Positions 46,064-55,652 of a stretch of DNA of 64,000 nucleotides are shown piece by piece. The stretch's first letter is position 1, and every line of letters starts with the position of its first letter. The position numbers and the translations under genes are program-made. The notes under the pieces were generated by a model. That model did no database searches, was not told the DNA's origin, and saw only the letters and a program-made list of their open reading frames with translations. Origin of the DNA: Stieleria maiorica (GTDB lineage: Bacteria > Planctomycetota > Planctomycetia > Pirellulales > Pirellulaceae); NCBI RefSeq assembly GCF_008035925.1, contig NZ_CP036264.1:5454402-5518401 (forward strand), given 5' to 3'.

Positions 46064-46663
46064 GTGGAAAAGCATGCAGGTGCCGTTTCTGAACTGGTCG
46101 ACCAGCTCGGCCGACTTCCGGGTGTGGGCAGGAAAAGTGCCGAGCGGCTGGCGTTCCATTTGCTGCGGGTCCCCGAGGCCGAAGCGATCGCATTGGCCGA
46201 GGCGATTCGTCGTGTCCGTAGCGATATTCGCTACTGTCAGGCGTGCTTCAACCTCTGTGAAGAAGCATTGTGTTCGATCTGCCGTGACGACCAACGCGAC
46301 ACCACCCGTTTGTGCGTCGTGGAACAGCCCCGCGACCTGATGAGTCTGGAGCAATCCCAGGCCTTCAACGGGTTGTACCACGTGCTGCTGGGTCGGATCG
46401 CCCCGCTGGACGGGATCGGTCCGGACCAATTGACCATCGAAGCACTGGTCGACCGGGTCCGTGACGGGAATTTCACCGAGGTGATCATGGCGACCAACCC
46501 CAACGTCGAAGGGGACGGCACCTCGTTGTACATCAGCAATCTGCTCGCCGAGTACCCGGTCCAAATCACCCGCTTGGCCAGGGGGATCACCGCCGGCAGC
46601 GTGTTGGAATATGCCAATCGGGAAATGATTGCCGATGCGATGATGGGTCGTCAAAAACTTTAA
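46064..46663 (+). CDS. recR: recombination protein RecR
   Basis: The 199-residue protein starts with GTG at 46064. It has the helix-hairpin-helix LGRLPGVGRKSAERLAFHLL, a four-Cys zinc site (about 58-73) and a Toprim domain (TTRLCVVEQPRDLMSLEQS, then VIMATNPNVEGDGTSLYI). The C-terminal Walker-like part is ITRLARGITAGSVLEYANREM. RecR loads RecA at gaps with RecO or RecF. Length and order match the family exactly. Confidence 0.97.
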   Translation: MEKHAGAVSELVDQLGRLPGVGRKSAERLAFHLLRVPEAEAIALAEAIRRVRSDIRYCQACFNLCEEALCSICRDDQRDTTRLCVVEQPRDLMSLEQSQAFNGLYHVLLGRIAPLDGIGPDQLTIEALVDRVRDGNFTEVIMATNPNVEGDGTSLYISNLLAEYPVQITRLARGITAGSVLEYANREMIADAMMGRQKL

Positions 46664-46716
46664 TCGCCAAAATCGACGTCTTTGGCACACGATATGCTCG
46701 CGCGGGCGGCAAAAAT

Positions 46717-46732
46717 GCGTATGATAATACGC
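46717..46732. promoter_or_regulatory. palindrome GCGTATGATAATACGC upstream of rpoN
   Basis: A perfect inverted repeat GCGTAT-GATA-ATACGC lies 82 bases before the rpoN start, inside a wider dyad GCTCGCG (46696-46702) / CGCGAGC (46730-46736). It could be an operator or an RNA hairpin. It also contains a TATGAT -10-like hexamer. No factor can be named. Confidence 0.4.
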
Positions 46733-46813
46733 GAGCCGAGGATCGCCGGAGAGCCCGCGCAGGAATGTGGCCCGCGGCGGCGAACGTGCGTCTAAACGTA
46801 AAAAGCGGATCTC

Positions 46814-48316
46814 ATGAGCGGAATGCGAATGTCGATGGGCCTGCAGGCCCGAATGGTCCAGACCCAAAAGCTGGCCCCACGGATGATCCAGTCGATGGAG
46901 ATTCTGCAATTGCCGATGCTGGCGTTGCAGGAACGCATTGAACAGGAGATGAACGAAAACCCCTTGCTGGAGCAGCAGGAAACCGAGCCTGGGTCGCCCG
47001 AAGACGGGGACCTAGCACCTTCGGCGGACACCCGCAGCGAGGACGAAAAGGAGTTGGTCGTCGACGACAACGGCGACAATTCGGATGACTTCGAGCGACT
47101 GCAAAACATGGTCGCCGAGCTGCCGAGCACCTTTGACGATTCATTCCGCCGTTCCGCCGGCCGGATGCAAGAGGAAGCCGACCGGCGACACGACCTGATG
47201 GCCAACGCCCAGTCGCGGCCCGAGTCGCTGAACGATTTCCTGCTTCACCAGCTGGCCGAATTGGACATCGATGACGACGTCGAACGCATCGCCGAGCGGA
47301 TCATCAGCACGCTGGACGCCCGCGACGGAGGCTACTTGCGGACCCCGTTGGCGGATCTGCTGCCGAGCGACCACACGGCGGAAAACTACGAGGTCGCCGA
47401 ACGGGCGCTGAAGGTTGTCCAGTCGCTCGAACCGACCGGGATCGCCGCCCGATCGTTGAGCGAGTGTTTGCTGATGCAGCTGCGCCCGGAATTCGAGCAC
47501 TACGAGGAGATGGAGAAACTGATCAGTTCGCACCTGGAGGACTTGGCCGCCAACCGCTTGCCACAGATCCAAAAGGCGACCGGCTATTCCATCGAACTGA
47601 TCCAGACCGTTCGTGCCGAACTGCAAATCTTGAATCCCAAACCGGGCGCGGCGTTCATGGAAACGTACGTCCCCAACGTGACCCCGGACATCATTTTGGA
47701 GCAGGACGAAAACGGAGAGTACAAGATCACGCTGGATGACGACCGCGTGCCGTCGTTGTACATCAGCGAGTATTACCGCCGCCGGCTTCAAGACCGCTCG
47801 TGCACCGAAGAAGAACGCGAGTACATCAAGCGAAAGATCAACAGCGCCCAATGGCTGATCGAATCGATCGAACAGCGCCGCAGCACGCTGACCAAAGTCG
47901 CCGAAGCGATCGTGGCACATCAAAAGAAGTTCTTTGACGAAGGCCCCGAAGCCATCGAACCGCTGAAAATGCAGCAGATCGCCGAGAAGGTCGGCGTGCA
48001 CGTGACGACGGTCAGCCGGGCAGTCAACGACAAATGGATGCAGACGCCGCGCGGGATCATCCCCTTGCACCGGCTGTTCGTCGGCGGCACCCAAACCGAT
48101 GACGGAGAAGACGTCGCCTGGGACACGATCCGTTTGAAGCTGCAAGAGTTGATCGACGGCGAAGACAAACGCGATCCGCTGAGCGATGAAAGCCTGGTCA
48201 AGAAATTGGCCGAAGAAGGCATGACGGTGGCCCGACGTACGGTGACCAAGTATCGAAAACGCATGGGCATCCCCAGCAGCCGCCAACGCAAAGACTGGTC
48301 GCTGGCGAAGAAGTGA
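46814..48316 (+). CDS. rpoN: RNA polymerase sigma-54 factor
   Basis: The 500-residue protein has region I (MGLQARMVQTQKLAPRMIQS, ILQLPMLALQERIEQEM), the Gln/Leu-rich activator-contact region. An acidic region II follows, then the core-binding domain (about 125-300) and the DNA-binding part. The RpoN box ARRTVTKYRK is at 473-482, close to the C-terminus as expected. Sigma-54 directs transcription at -24/-12 promoters with AAA+ activators. The start is the ATG at 46814. A second near ATG at 46823 is possible. Confidence 0.97.
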   Translation: MSGMRMSMGLQARMVQTQKLAPRMIQSMEILQLPMLALQERIEQEMNENPLLEQQETEPGSPEDGDLAPSADTRSEDEKELVVDDNGDNSDDFERLQNMVAELPSTFDDSFRRSAGRMQEEADRRHDLMANAQSRPESLNDFLLHQLAELDIDDDVERIAERIISTLDARDGGYLRTPLADLLPSDHTAENYEVAERALKVVQSLEPTGIAARSLSECLLMQLRPEFEHYEEMEKLISSHLEDLAANRLPQIQKATGYSIELIQTVRAELQILNPKPGAAFMETYVPNVTPDIILEQDENGEYKITLDDDRVPSLYISEYYRRRLQDRSCTEEEREYIKRKINSAQWLIESIEQRRSTLTKVAEAIVAHQKKFFDEGPEAIEPLKMQQIAEKVGVHVTTVSRAVNDKWMQTPRGIIPLHRLFVGGTQTDDGEDVAWDTIRLKLQELIDGEDKRDPLSDESLVKKLAEEGMTVARRTVTKYRKRMGIPSSRQRKDWSLAKK

Positions 48317-48406
48317 CTGACGAAGCCGTGTGTTTTATCGCTTCTGAGATGCCAGACGTTTACGTCTTCAACCTCCCTTCCAGGCATTCGAGGCGAAACA
48401 ACATAC

Positions 48407-48460
48407 CATGGCTCCCTTCTCCCCGGCTTTGCGGGGGAGAAGGGCTGGGGATGAGGGGGC
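48407..48460. repeat. dispersed hairpin repeat, inverted copy of 14741-14797
   Basis: This reads CATGGCTCCCTTCTCCCC, loop, GGGGGAGAAGGGCTGGGG, then ATGAGGGGGC. It is the reverse complement of the element upstream of the 14838 gene with very few changes. Confidence 0.8.
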
Positions 48461-48545
48461 CGGCGGCCGGGAATTGGTCGGGTGTACGGCCCCTCAACCC
48501 CATCCTGGCCTGATGAAAAGTACGTGGCGTCGAAAACTGGTGAAC

Positions 48546-48652
48546 CGGCAACGATTGAAAATTGCAAAATGAACAGTGCAAATTGCGAAATGATTTGAGC
48601 GACGATTCCCGGCAAATTGAACTTTGCAATGACCAGTTTGCAATTTGCAAAC
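48546..48652. repeat. AT-rich TTGCAAAATG / CAATTTGCAA repeats
   Basis: Repeated words of the type ATTGCAAAATG and CAAATTGCGAAATG occur on one side, with their inverses TTTGCAATGACC and TTTGCAATTTGC on the other. The pattern resembles the TTTCAAG type microsatellites elsewhere in the window but with a different unit. Confidence 0.6.
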
Positions 48653-48725
48653 GAGGGATCCAGCAGAATCGCTGAACGTCCCCGAACCTACCCAACGTTC
48701 CAAGTTCGATTGATTTTCGGCAGGC

Positions 48726-48823
48726 CACCCCCAGCCCCTCTCCCCAAAACAAATCGCGGTAAACGCCCCTCTGCGATCAAAATCTATTTGCGCGATCTGT
48801 CCTAGGGCGAGGGGAGCCATGCT
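48726..48823. repeat. expanded relative of the CCCCAGCCC hairpin repeat
   Basis: It begins ACCCCCAGCCCCTCTCCCC and ends GCGAGGGGAGCCATGCT, as in the compact copies at 14741 and 48407. Here the loop is about 60 bases instead of a few. Confidence 0.6.
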
Positions 48824-48920
48824 CTGGACTGCAGACTGATGTGTGTTGACACCAATGCCCGCCAAGAGACGTGCTCAGAAAAGCCACGCAACTTCCGGAA
48901 GGAAGTCACCCATTCATCCA

Positions 48921-50261
48921 ATGACCGACGCTTCCTCCCCCGACAACACACCGACCGGATTTGACCAGGCCGCCGCCAAGGTCAAAACGTTTCCCCAGTC
49001 GCCAGGCGTCTACCTGATGAAGGACGACGCCGGACGGGTGATCTATGTCGGCAAGGCAAAGAATCTGCGCAGCCGCGCCGGCAGCTACTTTTTGAAAGCC
49101 GCCGCCGAAGACGCGCGGACGGCGCCCTGGATCGGCGAAATCGCAGACATTGACTACATGGACTGCGATAGCGAAGTCGACGCGCTGTTGATGGAATCGC
49201 GGCTGATCAAAGACATCCAGCCGAAACACAACAAGGAACTCAAGGACGACAAGACGTTCCCGTACCTGATGATCACGACCCGCGAGGAGTTTCCGCGGGT
49301 GGAGGTGACGCGCGAACCCAAAGCGAAAGGTGTCAAACTGTACGGGCCGTTCGCCAGCGCCGGCGCACTCCGCGGCGCGATCCAGGTGCTGCAACGGATC
49401 TTCAAATTCCGCACCTGCTCGCTGGACATCTCTGAATCCGACGAACGCTGGAAATGGTTTCGCCCCTGTTTGCTGGCGAGCATCAACCAGTGCACCGCGC
49501 CGTGTAATTTCCGCATCGGCAAAGACGACTATCGCCGCGACATCAAGCGGCTGCAAACGTTTCTCGAAGGCGGCAAACGCAAACTGATCAAAGAGATGCG
49601 TGATGAAATGATGGCCGCCAGCAAGGCGATGGATTTTGAACGCGCGGCGATCGTGCGCGATGAAATCCAAATGCTGGAACGGCTCGAAGAACGCGGCGAA
49701 CTGGACACCCACGCTCAACCGGAAGTGTTTTACATCGACCCCAAAAAAGGCCTCGCGGGTCTGCGCAAGGTCTTGGCGCTCAGCGAAACGCCGCGGGTGA
49801 TCGAAGGTGTCGATATCGCCCACCTGGGCGGCGGCGAAACGGTCGCCAGCCTGGTCCAGTTCATCGACGGATTGCCCTTCAAACCCGGCTACCGCCGATT
49901 CAAAATCAAAGACGTCAACGGGATCGATGATTTCCGCAGCATCTATGAGGTGGTTTCTCGGCGTTTCCGTCGGCTCAGTGACGACAGCGACGCATTCCCG
50001 GACATCTTGCTGATCGACGGCGGCAAAGGCCAATTGAATGCCGCGATGGCCGCGTTCCGGGATCAAGACATCACCCCGCCGACGGTCATTTCGCTGGCCA
50101 AACGCGACGAAGAGATCTTTCGGCCCGGCGAGAGCGACCCGCTGCGGTTGAGCAAGAATTCGTTCGCGCTGCGATTGCTGCAATACGTCCGCGACGAATC
50201 CCATCGATTCGCCCAACACTATCACCACATCCTGCGCAATAAATCGACATTTGATCGGTAG
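48921..50261 (+). CDS. uvrC: UvrC-like excinuclease subunit lacking the C-terminal HhH domain
   Basis: The 446-residue form starts at the ATG at 48921; the frame is open further upstream but not conserved. The GIY-YIG nuclease domain is clear (PGVYLMKDDAGRVIYVGKAK). The Cys-rich region (CTAPCNFRI) and the UVR motif (MMAASKAMDFERAAIVRDEI) follow. The RNase-H-like second nuclease domain has GVDIAHLGGGETVASLVQF and DILLIDGGKGQLNAA. The protein ends at RFAQHYHHILRNKS. The tandem helix-hairpin-helix DNA-binding domain of E. coli UvrC (610 residues) is missing. The role is the dual incision of nucleotide excision repair. Confidence 0.93.
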   Translation: MTDASSPDNTPTGFDQAAAKVKTFPQSPGVYLMKDDAGRVIYVGKAKNLRSRAGSYFLKAAAEDARTAPWIGEIADIDYMDCDSEVDALLMESRLIKDIQPKHNKELKDDKTFPYLMITTREEFPRVEVTREPKAKGVKLYGPFASAGALRGAIQVLQRIFKFRTCSLDISESDERWKWFRPCLLASINQCTAPCNFRIGKDDYRRDIKRLQTFLEGGKRKLIKEMRDEMMAASKAMDFERAAIVRDEIQMLERLEERGELDTHAQPEVFYIDPKKGLAGLRKVLALSETPRVIEGVDIAHLGGGETVASLVQFIDGLPFKPGYRRFKIKDVNGIDDFRSIYEVVSRRFRRLSDDSDAFPDILLIDGGKGQLNAAMAAFRDQDITPPTVISLAKRDEEIFRPGESDPLRLSKNSFALRLLQYVRDESHRFAQHYHHILRNKSTFDR

Positions 50262-50305
50262 CGGCTCCCCTCGTATTCCGTCTCGCCTCAATCGACGGGT
50301 AAACA

Positions 50306-50371
50306 GTAGTGGACGACGCGAGGAGTCCTCGCGGTTTGCATTCCGAAGGGACTCGTCGCCTCGTCCACTAC
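50306..50371. repeat. hairpin GTAGTGGACGACGCGAGGAG / CTCGTCGCCTCGTCCACTAC
   Basis: Two 21-base arms (50306-50326 and 50351-50371) are inverted repeats with two mismatches around a 24-base loop. A third partial arm (CTCGTCCACCACGCG) follows. It lies between uvrC and the ligase gene and could form a strong RNA hairpin. Confidence 0.75.
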
Positions 50372-50502
50372 GCGAGAACTCGTCCACCACGCGAAAACCA
50401 ACGGCCTGTCCCCATTTCCTCCTCCCCATTTTCTTACCTCCAAAATCTTCCTACCCTAAAACCCCCTGCATCCACCCCGACCGATCGTTCCCCTGCTTTC
50501 GT

Positions 50503-51972
50503 GTGCCCCAGCCCATCCGCACCCTGATCGACGCGCTTGAAAGAAATGCGAAGCGCATTTCCGATGAGCGGGCATTGATGTTGCTGGGACAGCAATTCCT
50601 GACACCGACGGACAGCCCCGCGCCGCTGGAATCCGTCACCTGGCGCCAGCTGGCTCGATGGGTCCGGCAGGTTGCCGTCGAGTTTCGCACGCACGACCCG
50701 AACGTCGCCCCGATCATGCACGTGGTGCGAAACACGCCGGAGGACGTCATCGTTGCGCTGGCGTGTCTGGCGGCGGGACGGGTGGAGATCCCCGTCGACG
50801 TCGACGGCGGACCGGATTATCTGGCCAGCTGTCGTCGCAAGGTGGATTGCCATTGGCTGGACGACTCGGAAAAACACCAGCTTGTCCGCCGCGGTTACCT
50901 CGCGGCCATGCGCGGCGGTCGTGACCAGCCGGTCGCCGTGCCGAACACGGTGCAGCCGGGCGACGATGCGTTGGTACTGTGGACCAGCGGCACATCGGGA
51001 GAGCCCAAAGGCGTGGCGTTGTCACACGAAGGTCAGTTGCTCAATGCGGCCGCCAAACTGCGTGCCGTGCCGCAATCCCGATCGGACTTGCGATTGACCG
51101 TCCTGTCCATCGCCCACGGTTACGCGCGAACATGCGACTTGGGAACCTGGTTGTTGTCCGGATGCAGTTTGGCAATCGCGCGTGGGTTCGAGGGCTGGCA
51201 ACGAGCTTGCGATCGGTTGTCACCGACACTTTGCAATCTGGTTCCCAGTCTGGCCGGCCGCGTGATGGACTGTGGGCCGATCCCGGCGTCGCTGCGGTTG
51301 GTCGGCTGCGGGGGCGCGGCGATGACGACAGACCAGTTTTGGCGCTGGCGGGAGCGTGGAGTGACGGTGATCCAAGGATACGGATTGTCCGAAGCGGGGC
51401 CGGTGATCGCCAGTCAAACGCCCGAGGATTCGATCCCGGGACATGCCGGACGCCCTGTCGATGGCTGGCAAATTCGCTTGGATGAAGGCCGGCTGTTTGT
51501 TCGCGGAAAGCATCTGATGCGTGGCTATTGGCAGGACCCAGAATCGACCCGCCGTCGGATCGACGCGGCGGGTTGGCTGGACACGGCAGACCGAGTCCGG
51601 ATCTGTCCGACCTCGGGACAACTGCAGATCTTGGGTCGATGCGACGACCGAATCGTGTTATCCAACGGGCACAAGATCGACCCGTCGGGACTGGAGCATC
51701 AGCTGGCGGCGATCGGTGGCGTGCGAACGGCGGTCGTGGCGGCCGACGCGGAAGGTCGCTCGGTGGAGTACTGGATTGAGACGGCCGATGACGCGCTTCC
51801 GATGGAAGAAATCGAGGCGATCACGCGCTGCCTGCCGCGTTGGGAACGGCCCAAACAGGTCCGGCGCCTGATCGTGCCCTACGCGGCCCGCGACCGACTG
51901 TTCAATCGCAAGGGAGCGATCCGACGATCCGAAATGCTGCGGCACCTCGAGCGGTCGACGGGTTCCTGCTGA
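50503..51972 (+). CDS. AMP-dependent synthetase/ligase (acyl-adenylating)
   Basis: Read from a GTG at 50503 (VPQPIRTLIDALERNAKRIS) it gives 489 residues. The frame is open to 50251, but the extra part is Pro/Arg-rich repeat-derived sequence. The adenylation motifs are present: A3 LWTSGTSGEPKGVALSH, A5 VIQGYGLSEAGPV, A7 GWLDTADRVRI and A8 GRCDDRIVLSNGHKIDPSGLE. A catalytic Lys is near the end in FNRKGAIRRSEM. It activates a carboxylate with ATP, forming acyl-AMP and then usually a CoA thioester. It is shorter than acetyl-CoA synthetase and closer to the fatty-acid/O-succinylbenzoate ligase type. Substrate is unknown. Confidence 0.9.
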   Translation: MPQPIRTLIDALERNAKRISDERALMLLGQQFLTPTDSPAPLESVTWRQLARWVRQVAVEFRTHDPNVAPIMHVVRNTPEDVIVALACLAAGRVEIPVDVDGGPDYLASCRRKVDCHWLDDSEKHQLVRRGYLAAMRGGRDQPVAVPNTVQPGDDALVLWTSGTSGEPKGVALSHEGQLLNAAAKLRAVPQSRSDLRLTVLSIAHGYARTCDLGTWLLSGCSLAIARGFEGWQRACDRLSPTLCNLVPSLAGRVMDCGPIPASLRLVGCGGAAMTTDQFWRWRERGVTVIQGYGLSEAGPVIASQTPEDSIPGHAGRPVDGWQIRLDEGRLFVRGKHLMRGYWQDPESTRRRIDAAGWLDTADRVRICPTSGQLQILGRCDDRIVLSNGHKIDPSGLEHQLAAIGGVRTAVVAADAEGRSVEYWIETADDALPMEEIEAITRCLPRWERPKQVRRLIVPYAARDRLFNRKGAIRRSEMLRHLERSTGSC

Positions 51973-52034
51973 GTGGCCCGCGGCGGTATCATGGTGCCCG
52001 CTGGTGACACGTTCTCCTTGGGATACAGATCTTC

Positions 52035-52751
52035 ATGGCCGTCGACAACAAGACACTATTCGAAAGCGCATTGTTGCGTCGTCTGCACTCATTGCTCTTG
52101 CAGATCGACGACTTGGAGGGCCAACTGGATCGGGGGCCGCGACAGATCAAAGCGGGCGAGAGCATTCTTGATAGCTGCCGCGACGCGGTCGAGGCGGCCA
52201 AACAGAACGTCAAGGACGCCACGATCGCCTGCGACGAAAAACAGCTTCAACTGAAGACCCGTGAAGATCGCATCGAGGGTCTGAAAGCCAAACTGAACAC
52301 GGCGGCCAGCAACAAGGAATTCGATCTGCTGAAAGAACAGATCGCCGCCGACCAACAAGCCAACAGCGTTCAAAGCGACGAGATCCTCGAGGGCCTGGAA
52401 CGCATCGACGAACTGAACGACGCCGTCACCGCTGCCGAAAAGGATCTCGCGGAGAAAACGACCGAGCACAAAAAGCGGGTCGAATCGGTTGAAAACCGGA
52501 TGGCCGTCGTCCAAGCAGACTTGGACCATGTCCGCAATGAACTGGTCAAAGCGGAGGCGGAAATCCCTGCCGCGGCTCGATCGGAATACAAGCGATTGAT
52601 CGAGGGCCGCGGAGACGAGGCGCTGGCACCGATCGAAGACGATTCCTGCGGCGGATGTCATCAAACGCTAACCACACAGATGGTCGATCGCGTCCGTTTG
52701 GGATACTTGACCCACTGCCCGGCCTGTTCGGCCTGGCTGTATTCTACGTAG
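52035..52751 (+). CDS. coiled-coil protein with C-terminal four-Cys zinc ribbon
   Basis: The 238-residue protein is almost entirely a long antiparallel coiled coil (about residues 5-190, rich in Glu, Lys, Ala and Leu; no Pro until about 177). It ends in a C4-type zinc ribbon: CGGCHQTL, then 20 residues, then CPACSAWL. This layout is the zf-RING_7/CT398-type family found across bacteria, where the zinc ribbon may contact nucleic acid or a partner. Its role is unproven. It stands directly before coaE, 19 bases apart. Confidence 0.88.
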   Translation: MAVDNKTLFESALLRRLHSLLLQIDDLEGQLDRGPRQIKAGESILDSCRDAVEAAKQNVKDATIACDEKQLQLKTREDRIEGLKAKLNTAASNKEFDLLKEQIAADQQANSVQSDEILEGLERIDELNDAVTAAEKDLAEKTTEHKKRVESVENRMAVVQADLDHVRNELVKAEAEIPAAARSEYKRLIEGRGDEALAPIEDDSCGGCHQTLTTQMVDRVRLGYLTHCPACSAWLYST

Positions 52752-52770
52752 TCGGTTGAATCGGATTGCG

Positions 52771-53454
52771 ATGTTGATTCTGGGAATCGTCGGATCGCCG
52801 GCCGGCGGAAAATCCTCGGCCGCCGAATTCCTCGCCTCGCTGGGGGCGGAGTGGATCAATGCCGATCTGATCGCCCGCCAATTCCTGGGCCGACCCGATG
52901 TCGTCGCGACGCTTTCAGCCCGATTCGGTGACGGGATTTTGGCCCCGGACGGAGCGATCGACCGATCCGCACTGGCCGATTTGGTGTTTGGTAACGATTC
53001 GGTAAAACGGGAAAACCTTGCGTTCCTCGAATCGGTGCTGCACCCGCTCACACGCCAGGAAATTCAGCGGCGGATCGCCGAGGCGGCTGACCATGGAAAG
53101 AAGGTCGCGTTGTTGGACGTGCCGCTGCTGTTCGAATCCGGCTGGGATCGCAGCTGCGACCAGATTTGGTGTGTCGACGCGACACGCGACAATCGGTTGC
53201 GTCGCAGTAGAAAACGCGGCTGGGACGCCGAAGAATTGGATCGGCGCGAAGCCAATCAGATGCCGATAGAGACGAAATGCCGACTCAGCAATCTCGTTAT
53301 GCGCAATGACGCCACCTTAGACGCTTTGCATCAAAATCTGCGTTTACAGTGGGCGCATCTCGCTAGAATGATTTCACGTGGCGACGCAAAAACGGCTGCG
53401 AATTCGCCGCCTGCAAAGCGTCACTGCACGTCCGACCGCGAGACGAATTCCTGA
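52771..53454 (+). CDS. coaE: dephospho-CoA kinase
   Basis: The 227-residue form starts at the ATG at 52771; an in-frame TTG at 52756 is also possible. The P-loop is GIVGSPAGGKSSAAEF. Then come INADLIARQFLG, HPLTRQEIQRRI (the CoA-binding His-Pro), VALLDVPLLFESGWD and VDATRDNRLRRSRKRGWDAEELDRREANQ (the LID). It phosphorylates dephospho-CoA, the last step of CoA synthesis. The terminal 25 residues are unconserved. It precedes rho in what may be a common transcript. Confidence 0.95.
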   Translation: MLILGIVGSPAGGKSSAAEFLASLGAEWINADLIARQFLGRPDVVATLSARFGDGILAPDGAIDRSALADLVFGNDSVKRENLAFLESVLHPLTRQEIQRRIAEAADHGKKVALLDVPLLFESGWDRSCDQIWCVDATRDNRLRRSRKRGWDAEELDRREANQMPIETKCRLSNLVMRNDATLDALHQNLRLQWAHLARMISRGDAKTAANSPPAKRHCTSDRETNS

Positions 53455-53635
53455 ATCGGTGCCAGGAAAGTGGTCGGCGAGCTTTCGCCGATGCTAACCT
53501 TTCCGTTACCCTCCACCGTTGGGCCGGCTCCACCGGACGGTTCGACACCTCCTCCTGCCTCCCTCCTCGTTGCAGTTTGCTGCCAGACTCCCCCACTCTT
53601 CTTCTTCCCATGCGTCCTCCCCGGGCGCCAGAACC

Positions 53636-55150
53636 ATGCAATCCAATCGGCCTTCGGGCGACGAACACCGCGGTGACAACCGCGGCTCCAAACGTCATGG
53701 CGGATCCCGTGAGTATTCCGGTCAACGCCGCCAACGCCAACAACGACACCCCGACAAAGTCGTCGATCGACGGATCCGGGAGCTCGACGCGGAACGCGAT
53801 CCGCTGTCGCTGCCCGAAGAAATCGTCAGCGAGGCGACCAAAGTCGGCAAACGCGTGGGGATCCCGTCGGGCGACGACGGCCCCCAATTGAACCTGTCGC
53901 AACTGCAAGAGCTCAGCGACACCACGCTGCTGGACATGGCGCGCGAGGAAGGCATCCCGGACTTCGACCAGATGTCCAAGCAGGAGCTGATCTTTGCCAT
54001 TTTGAAGCACCGCATGAAAGTCGGCGGGCTGATGTATGGCGAAGGCACCTTGGAAATCCTGCCCGACGGGTTCGGATTCTTGCGCAGCAGCAAGCACCAC
54101 TACGTCTCCTGCCCTGACGACATTTACGTTTCGCCCAGCCAGATCCGCCGCTTCGGGCTGCAAACCGGCAGCCACGTCGCCGGCCAGATTCGCCCGCCCA
54201 AAGAAAACGAACGCTACTTCGCGCTGCTGCGAATCGAGGCGATCAACCGTCGCGATCCGTCACAACGCAACGCGTCAATCCCGTTTGAAGAACTGACGCC
54301 GCTGCATCCCGATCGCCGCATCATGATGGAACACGAAGGCGGCGAGATGTCGACCCGCGTGGTCGACATGCTGACGCCGATCGGTTTCGGACAACGCGGT
54401 TTGATCGTCAGCCCGCCGCGGGCCGGCAAAACCGTCTTGATGCAAAACATGGCGCGAGCCGTGTTGACGAATTACCCCGAAGCCTACGTCTTCATCCTGT
54501 TGATCGACGAACGCCCGGAAGAAGTCACCGACATGGAACGCGAAGTCCGCGGGCCACAGTGCGAAGTCATCAGCAGCACCTTTGACGAACCCGCCCAGCG
54601 ACACATCCAGGTCGCACAGATGGTGATCGAAAAAGCCAAGCGGATGGTCGAAGCCGGAGTCGATGTGGTCGTGTTCCTCGATTCGATCACGCGTCTGGCC
54701 CGCGCCCACAATAGCGACGGTGAATCGACCGGCAAACTGCTCAGCGGCGGCTTGGATGCCGGCGCGATGCAGAAACCCAAGTCGATTTTCGGCTCGGCAC
54801 GAAAGACCGAAGAAGGCGGATCGTTGACGATCATCGCCACGGCCTTGGTCGACACCGGCAGCAAGATGGACGACGTGATCTTTGAAGAATTCAAGGGGAC
54901 CGGAAACCTGGAAATCGTCTTGGACCGATCATTGGTCGACCGGCGGATCTGGCCGGCGATCGACATCAGCCGCAGCGGAACACGCCGCGAAGAGATGTTG
55001 CTGGACAAGGAGGAATTCAAGCGGATTTCCGCACTGCGCCGCGGCCTGGCCGAAGTCTCGCCGGTCGACGCCATGGACGATTTGATCAAACGGTTGCGAA
55101 AAACACAAAACAACGCCGAGTTTTTGCTGAGTGTGAAGGATGTTGACTGA
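53636..55150 (+). CDS. rho: transcription termination factor Rho
   Basis: The 504-residue form starts at the ATG at 53636 ([15 protein letters not shown]); upstream codons are Ser/Pro-rich and not conserved. Residues 1-45 are an Arg/Gly/Gln-rich basic arm that E. coli Rho lacks. The Rho N-domain follows ([20 protein letters not shown]), then the cold-shock-like RNA-binding domain ([16 protein letters not shown]). The RecA-like motor has Walker [11 protein letters not shown] at about residue 259, [13 protein letters not shown], the Q-loop [19 protein letters not shown] and the R-loop [16 protein letters not shown]. It is an RNA-dependent hexameric helicase. The ribH start overlaps its end by 11 bases. 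Confidence 0.97.
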   Translation: MQSNRPSGDEHRGDNRGSKRHGGSREYSGQRRQRQQRHPDKVVDRRIRELDAERDPLSLPEEIVSEATKVGKRVGIPSGDDGPQLNLSQLQELSDTTLLDMAREEGIPDFDQMSKQELIFAILKHRMKVGGLMYGEGTLEILPDGFGFLRSSKHHYVSCPDDIYVSPSQIRRFGLQTGSHVAGQIRPPKENERYFALLRIEAINRRDPSQRNASIPFEELTPLHPDRRIMMEHEGGEMSTRVVDMLTPIGFGQRGLIVSPPRAGKTVLMQNMARAVLTNYPEAYVFILLIDERPEEVTDMEREVRGPQCEVISSTFDEPAQRHIQVAQMVIEKAKRMVEAGVDVVVFLDSITRLARAHNSDGESTGKLLSGGLDAGAMQKPKSIFGSARKTEEGGSLTIIATALVDTGSKMDDVIFEEFKGTGNLEIVLDRSLVDRRIWPAIDISRSGTRREEMLLDKEEFKRISALRRGLAEVSPVDAMDDLIKRLRKTQNNAEFLLSVKDVD

Positions 55151-55613
55151 GATGACGGGTATCGACGGCAAACTTCCCTCCGGGAAAATTGTCATCATCG
55201 CCAGCCGCTATAACGAAGGCATTTGTGATTCGCTGGTCCGCGGAAGTGTCGACACGTTGACCCGCGCCGGGTTTGCCCAAGATGACCTGGAAATCCTCCG
55301 CGTCCCCGGCGCCTGGGAACTGGTCATGGTCGCCGCGAACGCCCTGGACCGAAAGGAAGTGCTGGGCGTTGTCACGTTGGGGTGTGTGATCAAAGGCGAA
55401 ACGACGCACGATGAACACATCAACCGCAGCGTCAGTGATGCGATCATGCAATTGGGCGTTCAGACGCGCAAACCGATCGGCTTCGGCCTATTGACCTGCA
55501 ACACGCTGGAACAAGCGCTCCAACGCAGCGGCGGAACGGTGGGCAATAAAGGCGACGAAGCGGCCGGCGCGGTCGTGGAGTTGCTGCGACTGGGAGAGAA
55601 ACTGAAGACTTGA
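55140..55613 (+). CDS. ribH: 6,7-dimethyl-8-ribityllumazine synthase
   Basis: The 157-residue protein starts at the ATG at 55140 inside rho, or at the ATG at 55152. Typical elements are [80 protein letters not shown] and [14 protein letters not shown]. The active-site His is in TTHDEHIN. It makes ribityllumazine from the 3,4-dihydroxybutanone phosphate and the pyrimidine precursors of riboflavin, as an icosahedral or pentameric assembly. Coupling to rho through the overlap is unusual. Confidence 0.97.
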   Translation: MLTEMTGIDGKLPSGKIVIIASRYNEGICDSLVRGSVDTLTRAGFAQDDLEILRVPGAWELVMVAANALDRKEVLGVVTLGCVIKGETTHDEHINRSVSDAIMQLGVQTRKPIGFGLLTCNTLEQALQRSGGTVGNKGDEAAGAVVELLRLGEKLKT

Positions 55614-55652
55614 ACGCGGCGCGATGCTGTGGTGGCGTCAGACAGTGGGAAG

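Larger units (their letters stand above)
48317..48920. other. intergenic region with several repeats
   Basis: About 600 bases separate rpoN and uvrC. It holds repeats at 48407-48460, 48546-48652 and 48726-48823 and no supported gene. Confidence 0.6.

Noticed and set aside
48906..50429. 507-codon minus-strand frame opposite uvrC
   Set aside because: Typical antisense shadow in high-GC coding DNA; uvrC motifs on the plus strand are unambiguous.
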